Shown: positions 1 to 6,727 of the stretch, in pieces
Position numbering within the stretch: the first letter of the stretch is position 1
Layout: every line of letters begins with the position of its first letter
Assembly: GCA_002312935.1 (NCBI GenBank)
Contig: DCAT01000027.1
Coordinates: forward strand, 1 to 11,957
DNA from: Oceanospirillaceae bacterium UBA1126
Lineage (GTDB): Bacteria > Pseudomonadota > Gammaproteobacteria > Pseudomonadales > Balneatricaceae
Reading direction: 5' to 3'
DNA length: 11,957 bases
Position numbers and translations under genes: made by a program
The notes under the pieces: generated by a model
Told to the model about the DNA's origin: nothing
Seen by the model: the letters and a program-made list of their open reading frames with translations, nothing else
Databases searched by the model: none

Positions 1-1286
1 AGGGGCGTATTCGCGTTCCTGGGGACAAGTCTGTGTCCCACCGCTCTATAATGCTTGGCGCTTTAGCCCAAGGCACTACTCATATTAGTGGCTTTTTAGA
101 AGGCGAAGACGCCATGGCAACGCTGCAAGCGTTCCGTGACATGGGTGTCGTTATCGAAGGCCCTACAGAAGGAAAAGTTGTGGTCCATGGTGTGGGTCTT
201 AATGGACTCAAGCCGCCGCCTGGCCCGCTTTATGTTGGCAACTCTGGCACCACAATTCGGTTACTGGCTGGTTTAATGGCGGGTCAAGTATTTGATGTTG
301 AACTCAGTGGTGATGTGTCGCTTAACAAGCGTCCTATGGAGCGCGTAGCTAAGCCATTGCGGTTAATGGGTGCGATAATTGACACAGCAAAGGGTGGTTG
401 TCCGCCAATCAAAATAAAAGGTGGTCAGCAGCTAATGGGTATTCATTACGACCTACCTATGGCAAGTGCGCAAGTAAAATCCTGTGTCATGTTGGCTGGC
501 TTATACGCTAAAGGCAATACTAGCGTTACTGAGCCTGCGCCAACTCGTGACCATACAGAACGTATGCTTAAGGGATTTGGTTATGATGTAGAGCGCACTG
601 CAGATACCTGTAAAATTTTGGGTCAGGGGCATCTTATGGCTACAGATATTGATGTGCCCTCAGATATTTCTTCGGCCACTTTTTTCTTGGTGGCTGCAGC
701 TATTTGTCCAGGTTCAGACCTTGTTATTGAGCATGTTGGTATGAACCCAACTCGCATTGGAGTGGTTAATATTTTGCGCTTAATGGGTGCAGATCTAACC
801 ATTGAAAATGAGCAAGAAGTAGGTGGTGAACCAGTCGCAGACCTGCATATTAAGTATGCACCACTAAAAGGTATTCATGTGCCTGAAGACCAAGTGCCTT
901 TGGCCATTGACGAATTCCCAGCGCTAATGATTGCAGCTGCTTGTGCGACCGGGGTCACCACAATTACTGGCGCTGAAGAGCTGCGAGTAAAAGAGAGTGA
1001 TCGTATCCAAGCTATGGTAGATGGACTCAGCGCTATGGGCGTCAGCATTGAAGGAACTGCTGATGGGGCGATCATTCAGGGTATGGGAGCCGATGCACAG
1101 TTTAATGCTGCGCACATTGTCACGCACCATGACCATCGTATTGCGATGGCCTTTACTGTTGCAGGTTTGCGCGCTGGGGCCGAAATAAAAATTCTAGATT
1201 GTGCCCATGTTGCCACATCTTTTCCTAATTTTGTGGAACTTGCACGGACTGTAGGTATGGCGCTCGAAGAGGAATTTCAATCATGA
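1..1286 (+). CDS. aroA: 3-phosphoshikimate 1-carboxyvinyltransferase (EPSP synthase), 5' end cut by window
   Basis: Transfers enolpyruvate from PEP to shikimate-3-phosphate, the sixth step of the shikimate pathway to chorismate, in the cytoplasm. The reading frame is already open at base 3 and begins GRIRVPGDKS, so the GTG at 33 is an internal valine and not the start. About 427 residues are visible. Signature pieces are GDKS, NSGTTIRLLAG, SAQVKS, RDHTER, NPTR and the C-terminal HHDHRIAMAF. The set GDK-S, SAQ-K, R-x-H-x-x-E and N-x-TR is that of class II EPSP synthases, which includes naturally glyphosate-tolerant enzymes. In Pseudomonas-type relatives this domain is fused behind prephenate dehydrogenase (tyrA). 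Whether that holds here lies outside the window. It overlaps cmk by 4 bases (ATGA), so the two are probably translationally coupled. Confidence 0.97.
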   Translation, partial: GRIRVPGDKSVSHRSIMLGALAQGTTHISGFLEGEDAMATLQAFRDMGVVIEGPTEGKVVVHGVGLNGLKPPPGPLYVGNSGTTIRLLAGLMAGQVFDVELSGDVSLNKRPMERVAKPLRLMGAIIDTAKGGCPPIKIKGGQQLMGIHYDLPMASAQVKSCVMLAGLYAKGNTSVTEPAPTRDHTERMLKGFGYDVERTADTCKILGQGHLMATDIDVPSDISSATFFLVAAAICPGSDLVIEHVGMNPTRIGVVNILRLMGADLTIENEQEVGGEPVADLHIKYAPLKGIHVPEDQVPLAIDEFPALMIAAACATGVTTITGAEELRVKESDRIQAMVDGLSAMGVSIEGTADGAIIQGMGADAQFNAAHIVTHHDHRIAMAFTVAGLRAGAEIKILDCAHVATSFPNFVELARTVGMALEEEFQS

Positions 1287-1960
1287 AAAATGTCCCAATT
1301 ATCACTATTGATGGACCTAGTGGCTCTGGCAAAGGCACGCTATGTAAATTACTTGCAGATCGCTTAGGTTATCACTTACTAGATAGTGGTGCGCTATACC
1401 GTTTAGTGGCTTTGGCTGCTGAGCACCATGGTGTGAGCGCAGAAAACGAGCTAGCTGTAGCCGATATTGCTGGGTGCTTAGATGTGCAATTTAAAGCCCG
1501 TGGTGATGGTGTGCAGGTGGTGTTAGAAGGGGAAGACGTGAGCCTTTCAATTCGCACTGAGATCTGTGGTATGAACGCTTCCAAAGTCGCTAGTCTCACC
1601 TTGGTTCGTAAGGCTTTGCAGGAGCGGCAGCGTGCTTTTGCAGAATTGCCAGGTTTGGTTGCGGATGGACGCGACATGGGCACGGTAATCTTTCCAGAAG
1701 CCCCGGTAAAGGTTTTCTTAACAGCAAGCGCACAAGAACGGGCTGATAGACGTTATAAACAGTTGAAAAGCAAGGGTTTGAGTGCTAGCCTGTCGAACAT
1801 ACTGACTGATATTCAGAAACGGGACGAGCGCGACGAAAATCGTACTGTTGCACCTTTGAAGCCTTCTGAAGATGCGTTAGTGATTGATTGCACCCACATG
1901 AGCATTCTAGATGTGGAGCAAAAGATACTTACATTTATTCATAGTAAGGGTGTTTTATAG
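1283..1960 (+). CDS. cmk: Cytidylate kinase
   Basis: Phosphorylates CMP and dCMP with ATP, recycling pyrimidine nucleotides in the cytoplasm. The 225-residue product is close to the 227 of E. coli Cmk. The P-loop GPSGSGKGT is at residues 11-19. The internal segment DGRDMGTVIFPEA and the C-terminal lid stretch RDERDENR are both characteristic of bacterial CMP kinases. The ATG start overlaps the aroA stop as ATGA, and GAGGAA at 1269-1274 gives a good SD 8 bases upstream. Its position between aroA and rpsA is the classic gammaproteobacterial arrangement, and in relatives rpsA is partly transcribed from within or before cmk. No anomalies are seen. Confidence 0.97.
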   Translation: MKNVPIITIDGPSGSGKGTLCKLLADRLGYHLLDSGALYRLVALAAEHHGVSAENELAVADIAGCLDVQFKARGDGVQVVLEGEDVSLSIRTEICGMNASKVASLTLVRKALQERQRAFAELPGLVADGRDMGTVIFPEAPVKVFLTASAQERADRRYKQLKSKGLSASLSNILTDIQKRDERDENRTVAPLKPSEDALVIDCTHMSILDVEQKILTFIHSKGVL

Positions 1961-2054
1961 CAACCTTACTTAACGTTAACTAACTAGAGGCCTATCGAGA
2001 CGCCCATACTGCAAGGCAGTTCTGAGCGTAGCGTCAACCTCATCGAGTATTGCC
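1961..2054 (+). promoter_or_regulatory. Structured rpsA leader without a clear Shine-Dalgarno
   Basis: The 94 bases between cmk and rpsA contain a perfect 10-base palindrome TTAACGTTAA (1970-1979) and a nested stem-loop. The outer stem is GACGC (1999-2003) with GCGTC (2031-2035). The inner stem is ACTGC (2008-2012) with GCAGT (2016-2020), leaving an SD-like AAGG at its tip. A second GCGT (2026-2029) offers an alternative register for the outer stem. Directly before the ATG at 2055 there is only a weak GAG (2045-2047). E. coli rpsA is likewise initiated from a folded leader with a poor SD and is repressed by its own product S1. That the same control acts here is inference. Confidence 0.6.
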
Positions 2055-3719
2055 ATGGGCGAAAGTTTCGCAGATCTGTTTGAAGAAAGTCTTCAGCAGG
2101 TAGAGATGAAAAAGGGTTCTTTGATTACTGGTGTAGTCATTGCTATTGATAGTGAAGTCGTCACAATTAATGTGGGCTTAAAGTCTGAAGGCGTGGTATC
2201 ACGCAGTGAGTTTCTTAATGCAGCTGGTGAACTAGAGGTTGCCGTAGGCGACGACGTGCTGGTTGCCCTGCAGGAAATTGAAGATGGCTTAGGCGCAACT
2301 CAAGTATCTCGTGAACGTGCTCGTGAAATGGAACGCTGGCATCAACTCGAAAAAATCCAAACGGACGACCAAACTGTCACGGGTGTTATAAGTGCTCGTG
2401 TTAAGGGTGGTTTTAACGTTGAGCTTGGTGGCATTCGTGCATTCTTGCCGGGTTCCCTTATCGACACCCGCCCGTTGCAAGACGTGTCTCATTTAGAAGG
2501 TGTGGATCTAGAATTTAAGATCATCAAGCTAGATATGTTACGCAATAACGTTGTTGTTTCTCGTCGAGCCCTGATGGATGAAGCCAACAAAGCACAACGT
2601 GCGCAAGTATTATCTACCCTTGAAGAAGGTGCGGTAGTGAAAGGTTTTGTGAAGAACTTAACTGATTATGGCGCCTTTATCGACCTTGGTGGCCTCGATG
2701 GTCTTCTGCATATTACTGACATTGCTTGGCGTCGTATTAAACACCCGAGTGAAATGTTAACTGCTGGTGCAGACATTGAAGTTAAAGTGTTGAAATTTGA
2801 TGCTGAGAAGCAGCGTGTGTCCCTGGGTTTGAAACAACTACAACAGGACCCTTGGACCAGTTTCACAGACACTTACCCGGTAGGGAGTCGGTTACCAGCC
2901 ACGGTGACCACAGTGACAGATTACGGTTGTTTTGCTCGAGTGTCTGATGGTATCGAAGGCCTAGTGCATGCTTCGGAAATGAGCTGGATGAAGCGTAACT
3001 TGCACCCATCAAAAATGGTGTCTGTAGGTGAAGAAATTGAAGTAATGATTCTAGACATCAACGGTGAAAAGCGTCGTTTATCCTTAGGTATGAAACAGTG
3101 CAGCGAAAGTCCATGGGTTGCTTTCTCGAAGCAATATTCAGAAGGTGATAAGGTCTCTGGAAAGTTAAACTCCAAGACTGATTTTGGCCTGTTTATTGGC
3201 TTAGAAGATGGTATCGATGGTCTCGTTCATGTGTCAGATGTAGATTGGAATAAGAGTGATGAGAGTTTATTGGAAGGTTTCCAGAAAGGCCAAGAGATTG
3301 AAGCTGTAATATTATCTATTGATACGGAACGCCAAAGAGTAGCTCTGGGTATTAAACAAATGGCAGGAGATCCGTTTTCTGACTATGCAGCTGCTAACGC
3401 TAAAGGCGCAGAGGTAAGCGGTACCATTGCTGAAGTGACGTCTGGGGGTTTGCTGGTTAACTTAGCCGAAGGTGTACAAGGCTTTTTAAAGCGAGGTGAG
3501 TTGGCTCAAGGCCAAGAACTAACAGACTTTAATGAAGGTCAAGCGATCACCAGTTTTGTTGCTAGCTTAGACCGCAAAGGCCGTTCTATTAGCCTTGCAA
3601 TACGAGCCCAAGAAGCGGCTCAACAACGTGTGCAAATGCAAGAGCTGAACACTAAGTCGATTGAATCGGAAGGCCCAACTACTATTGGTGACCTTATCAA
3701 GGAACAGCTCAAAAAATAA
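2055..3719 (+). CDS. rpsA: 30S ribosomal protein S1
   Basis: Largest 30S protein. It binds single-stranded mRNA upstream of the start codon and unfolds structured leaders so that the 30S subunit can dock. The 554 residues match the 557 of E. coli S1, beginning MGESFADLFEESL. Six S1 (OB-fold) repeats are visible at roughly residues 21-87, 105-171, 192-260, 277-347, 364-434 and 451-520. Repeats 3-6 carry the familiar cores DYGAFIDLGGLDGLLH, DYGCFARVSDGIEGLVH and DFGLFIGLEDGIDGLVH, and a degenerate last copy. The ATG at 2055 is the only start matching the conserved N-terminus although it has almost no SD, as is usual for rpsA. It is followed 18 bases later by ihfB, probably in one transcript. 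Confidence 0.98.
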   Translation: MGESFADLFEESLQQVEMKKGSLITGVVIAIDSEVVTINVGLKSEGVVSRSEFLNAAGELEVAVGDDVLVALQEIEDGLGATQVSRERAREMERWHQLEKIQTDDQTVTGVISARVKGGFNVELGGIRAFLPGSLIDTRPLQDVSHLEGVDLEFKIIKLDMLRNNVVVSRRALMDEANKAQRAQVLSTLEEGAVVKGFVKNLTDYGAFIDLGGLDGLLHITDIAWRRIKHPSEMLTAGADIEVKVLKFDAEKQRVSLGLKQLQQDPWTSFTDTYPVGSRLPATVTTVTDYGCFARVSDGIEGLVHASEMSWMKRNLHPSKMVSVGEEIEVMILDINGEKRRLSLGMKQCSESPWVAFSKQYSEGDKVSGKLNSKTDFGLFIGLEDGIDGLVHVSDVDWNKSDESLLEGFQKGQEIEAVILSIDTERQRVALGIKQMAGDPFSDYAAANAKGAEVSGTIAEVTSGGLLVNLAEGVQGFLKRGELAQGQELTDFNEGQAITSFVASLDRKGRSISLAIRAQEAAQQRVQMQELNTKSIESEGPTTIGDLIKEQLKK

Positions 3720-3737
3720 TAAAAAAAAGGATAGGCT

Positions 3738-4022
3738 ATGCGTAAGTCTGAACTGATTGAGAATTTGATTGACCGTTTTGAAAGCGTTCCCGTAAAGAAT
3801 GTGGAGCAGTCAGTTAAAGCCATCATTGACCATATGGCAGATGCTCTGGCGGCGGGTGATCGAATCGAAATAAGAGGCTTTGGTAGCTTTTGTTTGCACT
3901 ATCGAGCACCCAGAACAGGGCGTAATCCAAAAACTGGTGATTCGGTAGAATTAGCGGCAAAGTATGTCCCTCACTTTAAACCAGGCAAAGAATTACGCGA
4001 TCAGGTAAACGATAGTCTATAA
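3738..4022 (+). CDS. ihfB: Integration host factor beta subunit
   Basis: Forms a heterodimer with IhfA that bends specific DNA sites sharply, serving recombination, replication and sigma-54 promoters. The 94-residue product matches the family length. The HU/IHF signature RGFGSFCLHYRAPRTGRNPKTG is split here as RGFGSFCLHY followed by RAPRTGRNPKTG. RNPKTG (residues 62-67) holds the proline (P64) that intercalates into DNA. An AAGGA at 3727-3731 lies 6 bases before the ATG. The gene follows rpsA directly, the conserved gammaproteobacterial order. Its stop codon lies in the loop of a strong stem-loop (4008-4034), so the 3' end of the gene doubles as an RNA structure. Confidence 0.97.
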   Translation: MRKSELIENLIDRFESVPVKNVEQSVKAIIDHMADALAAGDRIEIRGFGSFCLHYRAPRTGRNPKTGDSVELAAKYVPHFKPGKELRDQVNDSL

Positions 4023-4034
4023 TAGGCTATCGTT
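4008..4034 (+). other. Stem-loop spanning the ihfB stop codon
   Basis: AACGATAG (4008-4015) pairs perfectly with CTATCGTT (4027-4034). Inside, T4016 can wobble-pair with G4026, and CTA (4017-4019) pairs with TAG (4023-4025). The loop is TAA, the ihfB stop codon (4020-4022). The total is 12 pairs with one wobble. No U-run follows, so it is not a standard intrinsic terminator. It could slow transcript decay or mark a processing point before lapAB. The pairing is directly visible; the function is unknown. Confidence 0.6.
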
Positions 4035-4040
4035 GATAAA

Positions 4041-4059
4041 GGTTGGGCAGGCTTCAACC
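4041..4059 (+). other. Second short stem-loop between ihfB and lapA
   Basis: GGTTG (4041-4045) pairs with CAACC (4055-4059). Two G-U wobbles (4046/4054 and 4047/4053) close it to a 5-base loop. It sits 6 bases after the ihfB stop stem-loop and 21 bases before the lapA GTG. No T-tract follows. Together the two hairpins form a tandem structured boundary between ihfB and lapAB, and could reduce read-through or protect the upstream mRNA 3' end. Confidence 0.4.
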
Positions 4060-4080
4060 ACCCTGATTAGGTAAAAGCAC

Positions 4081-4368
4081 GTGAAATTTATTAAGGCTGT
4101 ACTCTTCTTTGTCGTCACTATGGTAGCCCTGGTTGTTGGTGTGTTATTTAGTACACGCAATAGTCAGGCCGTTTCTTTAGATCTTATCTTTTTTCAATTA
4201 CCCCCAATGAGTATGGCTATATGGCTATTATTAAGTCTGGCGATGGGCATGATTTTGTGTGCATTCATATATAGCGTTGTCACCTTTAAGTTGAAACGTC
4301 ACAATGCTCAGTTGCAGCGCCAATTATCTAAAGCTAACCAAAGCCAATCTCTTAACAAGGTTATTTAA
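4081..4368 (+). CDS. lapA: Lipopolysaccharide assembly protein A (DUF1049 inner-membrane protein)
   Basis: Small inner-membrane partner of LapB, thought to act with it in adjusting LPS synthesis. The 95-residue product (102 in E. coli YciS/LapA) has two hydrophobic helices at about residues 5-23 and 45-66, joined by a segment with STRNSQAVSLDLIFFQLP, the typical LapA core. A charged, glutamine-rich tail follows (about 68-90) that could form a short coiled coil on the cytoplasmic side. The start is GTG, with TAGG (4068-4071) 9 bases upstream as a modest SD. It lies 5 bases before lapB, so the two are surely co-transcribed. Identification rests on topology, the core motif and position beside lapB. 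Confidence 0.93.
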   Translation: MKFIKAVLFFVVTMVALVVGVLFSTRNSQAVSLDLIFFQLPPMSMAIWLLLSLAMGMILCAFIYSVVTFKLKRHNAQLQRQLSKANQSQSLNKVI

Positions 4369-4373
4369 TAAGT

Positions 4374-5537
4374 ATGGACGCCTTTTTGCTTGTCGTATTA
4401 ATTGCCGCCTTGGGCATTGGTTGGTGGTTAGGCCAAAGAGAAAATCAACAAAAACGAAACTCTCGACTGGGTTTACAAGCGGATTACTACCGTGGTCTTA
4501 ACTACTTATTAAACCAACAAACCGATGAAGCGCTCGATCTATTTATTCATGCGTTAGAAGTTAATCCTCAAACTGTTGAGACTCACTTAGCCTTGGGGAG
4601 TTTATTTCGCCGTCGTGGTGAAGTTGATAAAGCCATTCAAATTCATCAGAATTTATTATCTGGCAAAGGCTTAGATCAAGAGCAAGTAATGTTGGCGAAG
4701 CTAGAATTAGCGCATGATTTTATCAAAGCGGGTTTGTTAGATCGGGCTGAAGAACTTTTGCTTGATGTGGCGCAACAGCCAAATCAACAAAAAGCTAAGG
4801 CAACGGAACTATTAGTTGATGTTTATCAACGCGAGCAGGATTGGCATAAGGCCCTTAACGTAGGCACTGCTGCTAATGTGTCTGCCAGTGTCGACTTAGC
4901 CCAAAGGTTATCTCACTTTTGCTGTGAATTGGCAGAACAAGTATTACAACTAAATGAACACCAAGAATGTTTGGCATACTTAAAGCGTGCTAAACGCCAT
5001 AATGCTGACAACCCTAGAGTGAGCTTTTTACGAGCTCAGTTAAGCATGCAGCAGGACAACTACACAGATGCCAAGCGGCACTTGCTGATGATGTGCCAAC
5101 AAGATGTTCAGTTGGTACCTGAAATTATCCAACCGCTGCAGCTATGCTTTACTAAACTTTCAGATATAGAAGGGTGGAGGTCTTGGTTAAGCCAAACTAT
5201 GTCACAACACCCAAGCACTAGTTTATTATTAGCTCAAGCTCATGAAATAGGCCAGCAAAATGACTCTGACGCAGCAGCCTATGTGACAGAGAAGCTTCGG
5301 CAACGACCTTCTTTAAAGGGCTTTAATTACCTTATTGACCTCCATATGCAGTGGGCATCTGATAATGCGAAAGATAGTTTACAGGTACTCAAGGGGCTTA
5401 CAGTAGCGCTACAAAATAGTAAGCCACAGTATCGTTGTAGGCAATGTGGCTTTGCTGGAAATTCGATGCACTGGCAATGTCCTAGCTGTCACCAGTGGGA
5501 TAGTACCAAACCCATTTACGGATTAGAAGGAGAATAA
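4374..5537 (+). CDS. lapB: Lipopolysaccharide assembly protein B (TPR and rubredoxin-like domains)
   Basis: Inner-membrane-anchored regulator that delivers LpxC to the protease FtsH and so sets LPS output. The 387-residue product (389 in E. coli YciM/LapB) starts with one membrane helix (about residues 2-19). It continues with cytoplasmic tetratricopeptide repeats, beginning near YYRGLNYLLNQQTDEALDLF, and ends in a rubredoxin-like zinc site with Cys355, Cys358, Cys369 and Cys372 (CRQCGF and CPSCHQW). All four metal cysteines are intact. The ATG at 4374 has only a distant AAGG (4357-4360), so translation probably relies on coupling to lapA. The stop at 5535-5537 leaves one base before the pyrF start. 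Confidence 0.96.
   Translation: MDAFLLVVLIAALGIGWWLGQRENQQKRNSRLGLQADYYRGLNYLLNQQTDEALDLFIHALEVNPQTVETHLALGSLFRRRGEVDKAIQIHQNLLSGKGLDQEQVMLAKLELAHDFIKAGLLDRAEELLLDVAQQPNQQKAKATELLVDVYQREQDWHKALNVGTAANVSASVDLAQRLSHFCCELAEQVLQLNEHQECLAYLKRAKRHNADNPRVSFLRAQLSMQQDNYTDAKRHLLMMCQQDVQLVPEIIQPLQLCFTKLSDIEGWRSWLSQTMSQHPSTSLLLAQAHEIGQQNDSDAAAYVTEKLRQRPSLKGFNYLIDLHMQWASDNAKDSLQVLKGLTVALQNSKPQYRCRQCGFAGNSMHWQCPSCHQWDSTKPIYGLEGE
5527..5532 (+). promoter_or_regulatory. Ribosome binding site that fixes the pyrF TTG start
   Basis: AAGGAG at 5527-5532 lies inside the end of lapB, exactly 6 bases before TTG at 5539. No ATG or GTG occurs in this frame close enough to use it, and the pyrF protein core begins within a few residues. 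TTG is therefore the best-supported start, with translation of lapB and pyrF linked. Confidence 0.8.
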
Positions 5538-5538
5538 C

Positions 5539-6246
5539 TTGAAGCACGGTTCACCTATTGTTGTAGCTTTAGATTATCAGTCTGCAGATCAAGCAATCAC
5601 GATGGCGCAGCAATTAGATCCAGCTCGCTGTCGCCTAAAGGTGGGTAAAGAGCTATTTACTGCTGCAGGTCCGCAGTTAGTTGATCAGCTTCAGCAGTTT
5701 GGCTTTGAAATCTTTTTAGATCTAAAGTTTCACGACATCCCTAACACTGTTGCCAAAGCAGTTCTGGTTGCAGCGCGTATGGGGGTGTGGATGGTTAATG
5801 TGCATGCCAGTGGTGGAGCAGAGATGATGCAAACCACTCGAACTGCACTCAAAGACAAAGGGGGTCATCAACCGTTATTAATTGCGGTAACTGTTCTAAC
5901 CAGTATGGATGCTGAGGGTTTAACCGCTACAGGTATAGATCAGTCCCCATCAGAGAGAGTTCTTTGGCTGGCCCACTTGACTAAAAACGCCGGCTTTGAT
6001 GGTGTCGTCTGTTCAGCCCAAGAAGCGACACTGTTGAAACGTGAATTAGGTCAAGACTTCAAATTGATTACGCCTGGTATCCGGCCACATTTTGCAGTAG
6101 TTGGGGATCAAAAGCGTATCATGACGCCAGCCCAAGCTATTGCAGCAGGTAGTGACTACCTAGTCATTGGCAGGCCTATCACTCAAGCGGATGATCCAAT
6201 GAAAGCCTTGGAGCTGATCGAACAAGAACTTATGAATAAAGGATAA
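5539..6246 (+). CDS. pyrF: Orotidine 5'-phosphate decarboxylase
   Basis: Decarboxylates OMP to UMP, the last step of de novo pyrimidine synthesis. The 235-residue TIM-barrel protein has VALDY near the N-terminus (Asp12), KVGKELF (Lys34 begins this segment) and the catalytic DLKFHDIPNT with Asp61, Lys63 and Asp66 in the D-x-K-x-x-D arrangement. Near the C-terminus are the phosphate-binding segments TPGIRP and DYLVIGRPIT. Length and motifs match group I bacterial PyrF. The start is TTG behind a very good SD, one base after the lapB stop. Placement directly after lapB is conserved in gammaproteobacteria. Confidence 0.97.
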   Translation: MKHGSPIVVALDYQSADQAITMAQQLDPARCRLKVGKELFTAAGPQLVDQLQQFGFEIFLDLKFHDIPNTVAKAVLVAARMGVWMVNVHASGGAEMMQTTRTALKDKGGHQPLLIAVTVLTSMDAEGLTATGIDQSPSERVLWLAHLTKNAGFDGVVCSAQEATLLKRELGQDFKLITPGIRPHFAVVGDQKRIMTPAQAIAAGSDYLVIGRPITQADDPMKALELIEQELMNKG

Positions 6247-6335
6247 ATGACCTTACCTAGCAGCTTTATTGTTATGTGCTACGCTTAGTATGTCTCAAGG
6301 AATTCGAGACTCATCTTTTAATCAAGGAATAGATC

Positions 6336-6623
6336 ATGAAACTAACTCGTCATATAGCCTTGCTGCTATTAACCATTACCATTACTTTAGGGTCCTTTTC
6401 GCCCTTTTCTCTAGCTCAAAGTACTTTACCTATTAACATTAATACAGCCACTGCTGTTGAACTTGTTGAGGCCATAGATGGCGTCGGTGAGGTTAGAGCC
6501 GCTGCCATTATCGCTTTGCGTGAGCAGCTTGGGGGATTTGTTAATCTAGAACAATTGCTTGCTATCAAAGGCATAGGCGACACTACCCTGTCACGCATTC
6601 GTTCTATAATCGTGCTAGAGTAG
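6336..6623 (+). CDS. Secreted helix-hairpin-helix DNA-binding protein, ComEA type
   Basis: A 95-residue protein with a signal peptide of about 27 residues (hydrophobic ALLLLTITITLG, probable cleavage after SLA at 25-27). The rest is one tandem helix-hairpin-helix module: ININTATAVELVEAIDGVG (about 34-51) and LEQLLAIKGIG (about 71-81). ComEA-family proteins bind double-stranded DNA in the periplasm during natural transformation. Small stand-alone members like this one are common in gammaproteobacteria and not always tied to competence. The ATG has AAGGA (6324-6328) 7 bases upstream. It lies 89 bases after pyrF and 102 before dgt, so it may be its own unit. Pilus genes 1.5 kb downstream make a DNA-uptake role plausible but unproven. 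Confidence 0.9.
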   Translation: MKLTRHIALLLLTITITLGSFSPFSLAQSTLPININTATAVELVEAIDGVGEVRAAAIIALREQLGGFVNLEQLLAIKGIGDTTLSRIRSIIVLE

Positions 6624-6656
6624 GCGTCACTCACTCTATGATGGGTACGGTGGCTT

Positions 6657-6662
6657 TATACT
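6657..6662 (+). promoter_or_regulatory. Possible -10 element upstream of dgt
   Basis: TATACT matches the sigma-70 -10 consensus at five of six positions and lies 63 bases before the dgt ATG, in the comEA-dgt gap. No convincing -35 hexamer is found 16-18 bases upstream, so this is only a candidate. Confidence 0.25.
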
Positions 6663-6685
6663 TTGGTCATTGCACCTGTCACGTA

Positions 6686-6727
6686 TAACAGCAATAGTTG
6701 TTACGTATTTACAAGGACATTAACAAT
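6686..6727 (+). promoter_or_regulatory. Mutually exclusive hairpins in the dgt leader
   Basis: TGTTA (6699-6703) can pair with the upstream TAACA (6686-6690; loop of 6-8 bases). Alternatively, as TTGTTA (6698-6703), it can pair with TAACAA (6721-6726), which includes the A of the dgt start codon and encloses the SD AAGGA (6713-6717). The two folds share a strand and exclude one another, so one would hide the SD and the other free it. Stems are short and AU-rich, so a functional switch is speculative. Confidence 0.3.

Noticed and set aside
875..1136. Antisense open frames within aroA
   Set aside because: They lie opposite a strongly conserved gene, resemble no protein family and have no SD. 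They are shadow frames.
1861..1960. Promoter for rpsA inside the end of cmk
   Set aside because: Expected from E. coli, but no pair of -35 and -10 hexamers with acceptable spacing stood out by eye.
2289..3175. Several antisense open frames within rpsA
   Set aside because: All are mirror images of the S1 repeats, with no SD and no recognisable motifs.
4304..4501. Plus-strand frame of 65 codons spanning the lapA-lapB junction
   Set aside because: Overlaps two well-supported genes in another frame, has no SD and has no recognisable features.
6258..6310. Short inverted repeats after pyrF (TAGCA/TGCTA at 6258-6281 and GTCTC/GAGAC at 6292-6310)
   Set aside because: Only 5 pairs with loops of 14 and 9 bases and no T-run. 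This is within chance for a sequence this long, so not called as terminators.
6663..6725. N-terminal extension of dgt from the TTG at 6663
   Set aside because: Those 21 residues are not part of the family N-terminus and the TTG has no SD. The ATG at 6726 has a good one.
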